DNA from: Naematelia aurantialba
Taxonomy: Eukaryota > Basidiomycota > Tremellomycetes > Tremellales > Naemateliaceae
NCBI GenBank assembly: GCA_021527695.1
Contig: JAKFAO010000004.1
Span: 1,529,001 to 1,593,000, forward strand
Length of the DNA: 64,000 nucleotides
Direction of reading: 5' to 3'
Part shown: positions 43,099 to 53,776 of the stretch, piece by piece
How positions within the stretch are numbered: position 1 is the first letter of the stretch
How the letters are laid out: each line of letters starts with the position of its first letter
Position numbers and translations under genes: made by a program
The notes under the pieces: generated by a model
What the model saw: only the letters and a program-made list of their open reading frames with translations
Told to the model about the DNA's origin: nothing
The model's database searches: none

Positions 43099-45378
43099 TC
43101 AGTCTAATCGAGATCCACTCATGGACTCTCTGCCTTCTTTCGGATCCTTCTTCATGTTCCGATATAACCACCACGTAAACACCACCACACTGCCGACAAC
43201 GCTGAAAAAAGCCACGAGTGGGTGATCCATCGAGACTTGCTGCACAAAATAAGCACTTTACATCAAGGCGAGACGCACAGATAGAGTGATCAATGTCATG
43301 GTCGCGCTGCGACTTCCCCATTGGAGTGTGGTTTCGGACCGTTTGGGTCGAAGGAAGTGTTGATAGAATCCTTCCAGTACTGAGAAGACGGAACTTCCGT
43401 CGAATGCAATGGACGTCCCTTCAATAGTCGTGTCGTAGTACTCGGACATCTGATATTCTTCAATGACATGATTAATCAAACAACGGACAAACTCACGGTT
43501 GGATCAATGACGACCACCGAAGGGAGATTTTTCTTCTTGATACCGTAGGCTTGCCTTAACCACGCACTCCAACGCTCGCCTTCGACCCATACAAACCAAA
43601 CTGGTTGAGAGAATGACCTTCCTCCGCGCTTCCAGGCTTTCGCAATCTGCTCCAGTCTTTGTCGCTCGTTCTCTCCTTCCGTCCCTTTATGAAGAGCTCC
43701 AAGGACCACAATAGCTCGAGATGGAGATCCCATGATCTCTTGATGGTTACTGGTAGATAGCTGGACAAGTGTAGGGAACCGGTGTAAGTTGACAAATCGT
43801 TCCAGTCGCTCCTTCGATGCTGGGAAAGCCAGTGTTCCAACGGGAAGTCGCTCGGAACCCGAAAAGGCCAGTAACGCGGAAGTCGGAGGAGGATTTGCTA
43901 TGGAGAGATTTTGGTAAAGAAGAGGATCAGAAGAGGTGTAGGCAGACACAGAACTGTGCAGGGGTTCCAGAACGGCTTGAACAGCTTCCTGAAACGCTTA
44001 GAACGGTCTGTCTCACTAGATTCCTGACTTACCAGATCGGCCACATCGGTGTCGAAATTCTGCAGGTACAGGAAGAAAGCATCATTTGTCTCCACAATGT
44101 CATCAAAATCTTCTCTTTTGATGGTTTGCAGAGTCACCCTTCATGTCATAAGTCAACCTTTGGCTCCTACATCAGAAGTCGATAGGGATCTGCTAACGTT
44201 TCAATCGCTTTGCTGGCAAATGCTTTCATTTTGTTGACAGTTCGTGGGCCATTATAATCGGTGAGCGTCTCATGGTAAAATCTGCATACATCAACAATCG
44301 CTATCGGTGGCGACAAGAGATGAACTCACAAACGAATAGTGGGGTAGCCCTGAATATTATGCTTTCGACAGTAAATTTTGTTGGCCTCGCAGTCGACCGC
44401 CGCTACATTTAGCTTCGATTTCAAAGCATTTGCAAGAGCCTCATAAACTGCACGGAGTGAGATACGCCTTGTTGACGGCTGTGACCTACGAGGTCGCAGC
44501 TTCTTGCAACTGCTGCGTCAGCGGGTGAAAAACACCTTAACCTTCAACTTACTGTCCGCACCAAGGGGCATAGAAGTCTACCAGAACTGGCCCATTACCA
44601 ATCAAAACCTCCAGACTGCTCTCATCCACATCTAGGACCTTGCCCTCTGGATTCGGCCGTCCAAATCCGCTGGACACGACCTCCTGCTCAGCCTTTGAAT
44701 CTGACAGTTGCCCACGGGCGTATAGTGTCGATTGCTCATCAATTAGCTTGGCGAGATCGGTATAGGATCTGTCCCCAGAGTATGCAGGGAGGGCCTGTCC
44801 GTTGGAGTAGCTGAAAGGTAAGCCTGGAGGAAGATTCCAACCGCTTACAGGACGAGCTGAGGATCTACCACCCAGGTCAGGGAAGCAAGTACGGAAGGGA
44901 AAAGATAGCTGACAGAATTTAATGCCGTTGGCGTTGCAGAGGTCTAGGGTGTCACGTTAGTTCTGAAGGCAACAGCCAGTAAATCTACTTGCCACCTTGC
45001 GCGAGGCAGTTCACCTGCGCCATGTGGAAGCCGGACAGGCGCTCTAAATGGCGTTTGTCCTTGGCCAGTCGTGTCCAGGTTGGTGCAAACGCGCGACAGT
45101 GTGAACCTAACATGCTCTTAGTGTGCTGTGTGCAGACGACGTAGCAGAGCCAAGACGGACATTTTGGGGAGTAGTGTTCGACAAGCCTGTATTCATGTTA
45201 GAATCATACACCAGGCGCCAGCAAGGCCGTACCAAAGGCCTTGGGCTACGCTTGCCCGAAAGTTGTCTTCTGTCAACTGTCGCAGCTCGAAATCCTCGTC
45301 ATCGACTGGTATAATTCCAGCTTGAACCGCTCGCAGTGACAGAGCCAAGCATACGAGGAAGAGCGGAGCGAGCCTCAT
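43099..45378 (-). CDS. Membrane-anchored protein disulfide isomerase (TMX3-like), two thioredoxin domains
   Basis: Thirteen exons from the 5' end: 45378-45233, 45186-45161, 45106-44996, 44943-44914, 44864-44849, 44810-44553, 44509-44490, 44447-44330, 44281-44198, 44138-44033, 43988-43497, 43449-43279, 43239-43099; 572 aa. A signal peptide (MRLAPLFLVCLALSLRAVQA) is followed by a first thioredoxin domain with active site CSHC (58-61). The second has APWCGHC (Cys194/Cys197). Long lumenal thioredoxin-like domains follow, and one membrane helix lies at about 532-553 (PLVAFFSVVGSVVVFTWWLY) with a short basic tail. No KDEL-type signal, so it is anchored in the ER membrane. The first active site is split over an intron with an unusual GTCCGT donor. 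Exons of 16 and 20 nt occur. Confidence 0.85.
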
Positions 45379-45533
45379 GGAGATATGTCTCTTGATATAA
45401 AGCTCTCCTTTGATCTAAAACAGCATAACGAGGTTTAAAGTGTTATTTTGGTGGCCCCTTTTACAAAAACCCCCTACAGCACTTATCCCGATACCAACCC
45501 TCATCTTTCTACACGTCCCCCGCTCGAGTCGTC

Positions 45534-46508
45534 ATGAACATCCTCGCAAGTCATCACCAAGACCGGCTAGGCGTTGTGCTAATGCGAGATTATACAGGAT
45601 ACACTATTCGGCCGCACTCTGACCCCCGCGGAGCGGCTACGGCAACATCAGCGATCGCTGCAGAAGGCTCAGCGCGAGTTGGAAAGAGAGAAGACCAAGC
45701 TTGAAGCTCAGGAGAAAAAGACGATGATGGACATCAAGAAGAACGCCAAGGCTGGTAATATGGTATGGCTACTCGAGTTGTCACTTGATGTGCATACTCA
45801 CAGGCGCTTAGAACGCCTGCAAGATACTTGCGAAAGATCTCGTCCGCACGAGAAGGTATATTCAGAAGTTTACACAAATGCGAGTGCAGCTACAGGCAGT
45901 ATCATTACGGATGCAAACATTACGGAGTAACGAGCAGATGGCGTCGGCCATGAAGGGCGCTACCAGGGCGATGGGACAGATGAATCGGAGCTTAAATCTA
46001 CCACAGGTATGCTGTTGCTAGCGCTAGCCGGGCCCCAATTCGGCAAAGACTGACCACGGTGCTCAGATTCAGAAGATCATGAACGACTTTGAGCGGGAAT
46101 CATCAACTATGGACATGAAGGAGGAATTGATGTCAGACGCTGTGGACGATGCCATGGAAGGGGAAGATGAAGGGGAAGGGGAAGAAGCCGAGGGTGATAA
46201 GATCCTGCGAGAAGTCCTGGACGAGATTGGTATGGGCATGAACGATGCAGTGAGTTCACACATGACTGAGCGCACATCAAAGTTGTGGCTTGTTCATAAT
46301 TATCCAGCTCGCATCTGCCCCCACCGCAAATCCCATCGGCAATGAGCCCGTCCTGACGACACGAGTGCCGGTGGCAGAGGGCCTTCCATCCATGCCAGCC
46401 GAGCCATCACGGCCTACAGGGGGTGCAGCGGGCAACGTTTTACCTGGGCCAGTGAGTGGTGAAGAGGCAGACTTGCAAAGAAGGCTGGACGCGCTCCGAC
46501 GAGATTAG
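45534..46508 (+). CDS. VPS2: ESCRT-III subunit Vps2/CHMP2 (Did4)
   Basis: Exons 45534-45545, 45598-45762, 45812-46006, 46067-46249, 46308-46508; 251 aa. The first exon has 12 nt (MNIL) and is followed by a GC-AG intron. The joined N-terminus MNILDTLFGRTLTPAERLRQ matches Vps2. Then come KAGNMNACKILAKDLVRTRRYIQKF, SNEQMASAMKGATRAMGQMN, the acidic DDAMEGEDEGEGEE region and a C-terminal LQRRLDALRRD, the MIM1 motif that binds Vps4. ESCRT-III drives membrane scission at endosomes. It shares a 155-bp divergent promoter region with the PDI gene. Confidence 0.94.
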
Positions 46509-47521
46509 AGATTTTACTTGGCTAGATGAGGTATACGATATACAGCGAGGTTCGTGTTGTATCACTTTGCTGCTCACTGTGTGATCTTCGCTTGTACGCA
46601 ACTCTCAAGTGGTTAATAACCAAGAGCATCACTTCATCAGGTACACAGTCTAGGTTGCAGCAGAATTACGCCGCTGAGGTAGGTGAAAGTTACGTTTGTT
46701 TGAGCCATATAGACGGCCATTGAGGTCTCAATGATGAGATGGCATGTGGCGGATCGTCTGGTGGACGGAAACGGTATTTACGGTTTCAAAGTCAGCTGGA
46801 CAACTGGGTTGGGTTATGGCGCATTTCTATTACAAACGTTTGAGTGGCTGACACTTTCACCGCCTCAATAATGGCGTCTCTCTTGCGCCTCGCCCGTGTG
46901 TGCAGGAGAGAGAGAGTGTGTGTGTGTGGGTGGGTGGGTGGGTGGGTGTGGATGTCTTGTGACAGCTTCCAAGCTACGGCAACCTTTTCTCTGACACGGT
47001 TCAGTGACCAACCAAACCAATGGACCGGCAACGGCACCAGATGGCTGCATTGCATTCCTGGGCAGTGCCCCGCATCCTCTCGCGCCTCGACGACGACCCC
47101 AAGCAAGGCAAAGTGCAGCTGACAGGATCAAAGAACCGCATGACCCATGTCACAGAGCATCTCTGCTCCCGCTTCGCTTGCCTGTCCAGCCCCGCCATCA
47201 TCGCCTCCTTCCTCCTGGCATCGGCCCCATGGTCGTTGGAGAATTTGTTCACCGTCGCTGCACGTTGCTTCTTACTTGACATACTCGAGTATGTCTCAGT
47301 CTTGACGACCGGTTGACCGATTCGCAACTGGTTGACCGCCGAGCCTCCTCTTTGGGAAAGGAGTGGTTCAGAACTGCTGACCGACCCGCATTGATGTCCG
47401 CTCCTGGCTGCTTACAAAAGGCGCGACACGCCATGGTCTTGCTTCTTCCATCCCCCAACCTGATCCGTAATCAACCGATTCAGAACCAAAGAGACCCGCT
47501 ACCTCTAGGCCAACTCACACA
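46509..47521. other. Intergenic, about 1 kb, with a GT/GGGT microsatellite
   Basis: No gene recognised. At 46910-46950 a (GA)n-(GT)n-(GGGT)n run occurs, purine/G-rich on the plus strand. The remainder is the 3' flank of VPS2 and the promoter of the lectin gene. Confidence 0.5.
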
Positions 47522-48842
47522 ATGCTCGTTCTTCTTGCCCTGATCCCTCTCCTTGCCGCGGCATCGCCTGTCCAGAAGCGCGCTACTGGCCAGCTGATCC
47601 AGGCGAGTCGGGACGGCCTTTGTCTGTCCGTCCAAGGAGATATCAAGACAGCCGGTAGCGGCACTCCCGTAATCTCGGTGCCGTGCAACCAAGCCTCTTT
47701 GTGGGACATCAGCCCGGGCAAAGGGTCCGTGATTGCAACGGGGACAGGCCTCGCGCTCGATGCCGGCTCCAACCCAGGTAACAATGGTCCGCTCAAGGTT
47801 TGGCAAAGCTACCCTGGACTGTACCAGCAAACGTGCGTGAACAATACAATAGTCTCCCGTCGCAACTGACGGAATTGGCAGATGGTTTTTGACAGGCGAC
47901 AATCGAATTGCCATCTACAACGGTAACCAATGCTTGGACGAGGGAACGGCTGGAATCCAGACTTACCAGTGCACGACGGGTAACACAAACCAGAGTCAGT
48001 GTTCCTTAGGTGGGCCTTCATGGATGTTGTTGACTCGTTTAGTTTTCTTCGTCAAGGCACCCGGCCCCAAGCCGTCCAGCTCGTCTTCGGCAAGTTCGGC
48101 CAGCGCTTCCCCCACGCCTCCCAGCAGCACACGATACAAGAACCAGCTCATCTACGCTGGTCGGGACAACCTGTGCATCACGCCCGATGTTGCGCTCACG
48201 GCAAAAAGCTCCATCACCGCGGGGACTGCTGTCGTTTCGCGTGACTGCAGCACTGCCTTCACTTGGGACATCTCGGATGGCTCCTCGAGCGTCATCCTAA
48301 CTGGCACCAACTTTGCTCTCGATGCCGGCTCCTATCCCGGCAACAACGGCGCACTCAAAGTCTGGACCAGCTACCCGGGACTTTACCAGCAGACGTGGTA
48401 CCTGACCCCCGACGACCGTATTGCAATCACTGGCGGTAACCAGTGCCTCGACGAAGGGGACAACGGAGTCCAGACGTACCAGTGCACCACCGGCAACACC
48501 AACCAGAGTGCGCAGCCCTTGGTCCACATGACCTTAAGAAGATACTGACGGGGTTTAGTATGGGGCCATAGAGCCGGTAGCCCAGCATCATCGAGCTCCA
48601 AGCCAGTTTCAGCTTCGTCCAGCTCGATGCCAGCTTCAGCTTCTTCCAGCTCCAAGACTGCTGCAGCTTCTTCCACCTCGAAGGCTGCTCCAGCATCTTC
48701 TAGCTCCATGCCAGCAGCTTCTTCCAGCTCGAAGGCTGCTCCAGTTTCTTCCAGCTCCATGACAGCTGCAGCTTCTTCCAGCTCAAAGGCTGCTTCCTCT
48801 TCGTCCTCGAAAGTAGGCGCCACGTCAATTCTCGGCAAGTAA
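47522..48842 (+). CDS. Secreted protein with two ricin-B-type (beta-trefoil) lectin segments
   Basis: Exons 47522-47832, 47882-47994, 48043-48507, 48559-48842; 390 aa. A signal peptide (MLVLLALIPLLAAAS) and a KR site are followed by two homologous lectin segments. They share the blocks WDIS, LALDAGS or FALDAGS, PGNNG, LKVW, YPGLYQQTW and QCLDEG with QTYQCTTGNTNQ. This QxW-like pattern is the carbohydrate-binding ricin_B_lectin fold; there is no toxin A chain. A Ser/Ala/Lys repeat tail ends the protein (about residues 300-390), possibly O-mannosylated. The introns after NTNQ sit at equivalent places in both segments, which supports origin by duplication. It probably acts in cell-wall or extracellular glycan binding. 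Confidence 0.85.
48595..48830 (+). repeat. Minisatellite coding the Ser/Ala tail of the lectin
   Basis: Imperfect repeats of about 18-30 nt of the type TCTTCCAGCTCCATGCCAGC or with AAGGCTGCTCCAG code for ASSSSKAAP/ASSSSMPA units. The array is in frame and close to the C-terminus. Confidence 0.75.
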
Positions 48843-49045
48843 TGCTCCAAGTAGCAAATATCAAGGGAACAAAACACAAGGACATTTTAGTGGGTCTCCT
48901 CACAGACACACAACGGACAATGGATAGTGGACAATTGAATTATGGACAATATTGGCATTCAGAACAGCATGTGGCACTGTACATGCATGTGTGGTGTATG
49001 CAAACCGCGCCGATTAGTCACGCTCCAGATTGATGTATCGAACAA

Positions 49046-52000
49046 TCATGAGACTGGAGTCTGAACTACTCCCGTCGTACCAAGAATTCCTAAAAAATCA
49101 GCATCGCAGTCCGCACAAACAAGCATGCCGGAATACTGACCGTCAATAAGGGCATTCCAATACTCATCGCTGCCTTCGCCAATACCTTCTCCCCCAGAAG
49201 GCGCCCCTCCCATCCCGAGTGCTACTCCACCAGTCTCAATCCCGGCTAATGTACCGGTAAACTGATTGGTTTGTGACATTCCATAGCCCCCGAGATCGTC
49301 TGTCCATGTGCTCAATGGCTGTACAGGAGGAATGAAAGTGGCCAATGAGGGTGTTGGCGGGGGAAAGGCAGTCGGAGGATGCGAGAGCGGCATGTAACTA
49401 CCTGTAGTGGGATCGAGGCTCGGCCCCGCCACGGAGAGCGCGGTGTTCGCATGCAGCCAGTGGTCAAGTCTACGGGAATTAGCTGGTGCGCCCCACATGC
49501 GATAGCGACATACAGTCGCTGAGAGTGATCGTCCTCTCCACCTGAGCTTGCAGGTGATTGCTGCTTTGATCCAGCCGTCGACAGCGGTGGCCATGGCATC
49601 CGTCCTACAGTGGGTAAGGTATGCCTCACCCCGCTTTGAGTGAAAGCAGGGGTATTTGGCGCCGAATGTCTTTCCGGGAATTGGTGACCTTCGCCAGTCT
49701 GCGACAGTGCGAGCAGGAGATTAACGGAATCTTTGTCGTGCGGCTTCAGATCATGTGGCCCAGCCGAATCCTCATAGATCTGCGCGGCACGTCGGGACAA
49801 AGTATGAATCTGCCTCTCTCAGTGCGTTTCTCGGCCACGCTAGAGGAGCTCACGATCTGCACTTCCTTTCTCGTTGTCTCGTCCTTATTCTTGACTGAGC
49901 TCCACGGATTCTGTTCCAGATACGTAGTCAAGATGAGCCGCATCTGGTCTGAATCGGCACCTCTCGGATCGATGATGGCCGAGATACCAGCGATCATGGC
50001 AGCGGAAAACATTTTGAACTGGCCTGTCAATGGGACAATACCAAAGTCCGGAACTTCGCGCTGGAAGTCTTGTCTCAGTGCAAAGTCCAGCTTTGCCGCT
50101 TCGAAGCATGCTGTTCGAGAGACCTAGTAGAGTGTGAGTACGGAAGCGGTCCGCTGTTGGGATGACGTACAGCGTAGCGATTGGTCGACAACTTTCTAAG
50201 GAGCCATGGTCTCTGTCGTCTGTCAGATTTTGCAGCCAGCCTAGTAGATAGGACTCACGTGAAGCATGATCGTCGTCACGAGGATCTGAATGACTCAGCT
50301 GGAACGAAATCTGGCTGGAATAGCAACAACAACTCACCTCCGTCAACAGCATAAATCTGTGTACAGGTAGCCAAGGCATCAAGCCGTCGAGGCTTTTGTC
50401 TGGATTGTGCATTCGGAAACACCTCGGGAGGTTCCCAACAAACTCGTCGAGCTCACTCTGGAGTCGCTCAACGTCCAGATACTGGGCTGGCTCATCCAAC
50501 TTCTGAAAGTGATGGACGATGCGACCTATGATTTGTGCAAGTGATTTGCGCAGGATGAGATATGAGGCGGTCGTCGGCTCGTCGAGCGGCTTAGGGGTCG
50601 GGGCGGGTATGGAGAGATTTGGATAAGGTGCCAGGTCGGACAGCTCGACATTGGACGGCGGGCTAGCTTCGTCAGATCGAGATGAGACGGAGAAAGTACA
50701 GCTGAAACGTACAGGGTATCAGTGTAGCTGTCAGATATACTAGGCGGACGGCCCAGTACTAGACTATAGAGTTTATCCGCATGATACAGGTAGCTCCATA
50801 TGCGTCGACGATACTCTGTCTGAAAAGGGTTCAGACCGAGCTTCGAGCCGTCTCGGTGGAGGCCTATGGCTTGGGCAGTCCGGAGCGAAGCGCCCAGTTG
50901 AGACCAACATTCCGTCAGACGTCGGTCGTGTATTAAGACGAGATACATGGCAGACTACCGCTTCAGCGGACTTAGCTGGGCATGGCACTCACCAAAAGAC
51001 GAGTCAAAACTAGCTCGAGAGATTCAGATTGGACGGCAGTGGCGATAAGAATGCTTCGGCGTGCTGATGTTGTCAGCGGCAGCCCGTGCGCACGTTGATG
51101 GAGCCATACATGACCAATACATCCTCAAGCTGGAGAGCTTGCGGGTCTGCTCGTCGCCAGCCCATTCTTCAGGTGCCAGTCGCACAGCTGTAGCGAGCAC
51201 AATGAATACCAGGGGAAGTGCCCGTACGTTGGTCGGATTCAGGTTTGTCGAGGGATTGTACAGATCCTCGTAGGCTGTACACAAGTCAGAACTGCGGTAG
51301 CGAGGCTCTTGTCAAACGCACAAGCTCGGAATAGTCGCTCATCGATTGGGTAGCGGATGTAGTTGATTTTGGCGAAAAACCAATCCAAGATCCGATCGGC
51401 AAATGCCTTTGGAGGAAGCTCCTGCACAAGCTCGGCGACCTGGTAGTGTGTTAGCGAGCTTTGATGTAGTTTACGAGGGTTATTACCTTGTGAGGAGAGA
51501 CACCGCAATCGGTGATGAGTCGTTGCAGATTTTCCGCCGGTGTCCCGTGAAAGTCGACCTGGATATTGACTTTTTCGTTGACGTCCAGCTGACTGGTTAG
51601 CCTTGCAGTTACGTTCTAATGCGCTTACCGATTGGGGGACACCCCTGTGGAGCTAAGTCAGCTTTGCCGTTGGCATCTTCATCAAAGTACTGACCCTTCT
51701 AAATCTCCAAGCCATCCCTTCCCCATGTGATCTTCAGTATGCATGGAGCCTTCGCGTCCATCTCTGGATGGCAACGTGCCCTCTGCGATTCCACTTCCAC
51801 CGGGCATTGTGTGGTCATGAGGTATGGACGCTAGAGCCATGTTCTTTCTCCGAGGACTTGCTGGGGTCGAGGCGCCCGAGGGGAATTTCCGCTGAAATGG
51901 ACCATCTATGGATAGTCAGAATGATGGATGGTCATTCAACAGCTCAAATACCTTCCATCCAATCTTTCACGTCCTTATAGCCCCATAAACCGCCGTGGTG

Positions 52001-52545
52001 ACGCACAACGACGGAGATAACATCCTCTAACCGCTCGAGGCGAAGTGCTGTTTGTGGATCTGGACCTCCATCGGGATGACGACTAGACTGAGGATTATAT
52101 GGTACCTGAGAGGATATTAGTGCACGCGACGTGCATCTGGGTGGCAGAAGAAACCGACGCATAGCTCTGGCACCTTGCGGGCAAGACAGTGCTGGCATGG
52201 AAACTCTCGATTGCACTTTTGCTTTCTCTTGGCGCCTGATGTAAATGAAAAGGTTAGCGGAGAGCACCAAGGTGGCGAACGTCCTGATGACATACACTGG
52301 GCACAGCTGAGGCTGATTCTCTTCTTCTTGCTATGGTCGCCGGCAACACTACCAGCGTCGAGACTGGGCTGCCTGCTAGGACCTTCGGCATGTATCGAAC
52401 GTTTATTTGGCACACTCGGCGAGGCTACAGTCGGCGACGCCATCGCAAGCGCGGCGGGAGTTAAAGGAGGATATGAATTTTGGCGCATGTGAGGATGCGC
52501 AGGCTGAGGGCGGATGGAAGTATGAGGGGAAGACGAAGAAGACAT
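49046..52545 (-). CDS. Zn2Cys6 transcription factor with fungal_trans domain
   Basis: Seventeen exons from the 5' end: 52545-52296, 52235-52159, 52105-51952, 51905-51695, 51652-51629, 51592-51487, 51439-51322, 51274-51110, 51063-50993, 50954-50713, 50662-50338, 50285-50259, 50212-50171, 50123-49854, 49815-49514, 49469-49141, 49089-49046; 918 aa. Residues 81-109 form CX2CX6CX5CX2CX8C (CAQCAKRKQKC...CQHCLARKVPELC), a standard binuclear zinc cluster. A linker follows, then the fungal_trans middle homology region (YYWS-like RMYWSSRRSILIATA, SQLGASLRTAQAIGLHRDGS, YRRRIWSYLYHADKLYSLVLGRP, MLHRPWLLRKLSTNRYA). The tail is Pro/Gly-rich. The target genes cannot be inferred. Confidence 0.88.
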
Positions 52546-53776
52546 TCACGAATGTGGTTTCGTTGGGGGTGCGCTGACGACGGGAAGCGAGATGATGGTG
52601 GATAGATGGCGCTTGTGATCATTCGGGCTGTTTTGCCGAGTCGGATGACACGATGATAATTTCGATCCCGAGAAGAGTGGGAAGGACGAGTGCTCAAAGA
52701 AAACTCCCCGGGAGCACCACAAGGTCGCCGCGAGAGACAACAGAGGGGGGAAGGGGGAGACAAGTTTATCTGATAAGTCGAAATTGGAAATCAACCCAAA
52801 AAAGGGCCAAAGGGGGACCCCTGTTCGCACTAATCCCGACTACCGCCGCCAGTGAAACCCCTCAATGTGGCACTCGACTCGTGGGGGCAATGGGGAGTGT
52901 CATGCAGCCAGCCTTGCCCTCTGCCACAACAAGGACACGGTATCCTCTCCAGTCACAGAAAAGGAACCCATATCCACCTGGAAAACCCCCTAGTCGTCCC
53001 CGCAAATCAATGAAACGCACATAGGCCTTTCTCCGCTCTTTATGTATGCCCCGCGAAAGGTAGTCTGCGCTCGACGTGGAGCAAGACGAGCCCCCACGAC
53101 ATGCTAGAGCATGCGTCATCTACACCACACTTTGAAAACTATACGCTAGTGATGGATTTGCTCCCGTTGTCAGCGTAAACTTTGACCAAAGTCGCTCTGA
53201 ATCCCCGACCGGCCGTGACAGCCTTTGGACTTTGATGAACAAATGCTCTCAGCCAAGTGCATCGGATGGAACGTCGCATACGCGGCTTTGTTGCAGTCGC
53301 ACCTTTGCATAAACCAGGTCTTGCTGCCACGGTTTGTGAAGGGAGAGTGTACTGGACCAAATCTCCCTGCCGAGTGGAGACTCTCTCATGGAGGCGGGGA
53401 AGAAGCCGGCGGCAACAGAAAGTTAGGCTTGTGGTTTGCATCCAGATAGGCTCGCAGGCCAAGCCGGAATACGTCACAAAACCCTTTGCAAGAAGAGACT
53501 ACTTAACTCCCAGTCTACCACTGGACCAATCTCTCATCCTGTAAGGTAAGTGCATCACTCCCCTGCCCCTTCCCCCCGCGGCCGGTCACCCTCTCCCACA
53601 ACCTCCCTTTCACCTTGCACGAGCCTCCCCGCCCATAAGTCTCATTCACCTTCCTTTGTCTTCCCCACACGCGCCATCATCAGAGCCGAGGAGCCACCCG
53701 CTTTCCTCTAGATCTTGTCACTTGCCTTCATTCTGCGGCTCGGCTGGACGAGCGCTGGGCTGACGTTCTGCTCGAT
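52546..53776. other. Long intergenic region between the regulator and the hexokinase
   Basis: 1.2 kb between two divergent genes, unusually long for this gene-dense window. It is C/T-rich near 53560-53660, as in strong fungal promoters. No coding, RNA or repeat feature recognised. Confidence 0.5.

Noticed and set aside
46844..47327. Gene in the 1-kb gap before the lectin
   Set aside because: The open frames run through the GT/GGGT microsatellite (His/Thr/Pro repeats) and overlap on both strands.
47522..48842. Ricin-like toxin
   Set aside because: Only the B-chain-type carbohydrate-binding fold is present; no ribosome-inactivating domain is encoded nearby.
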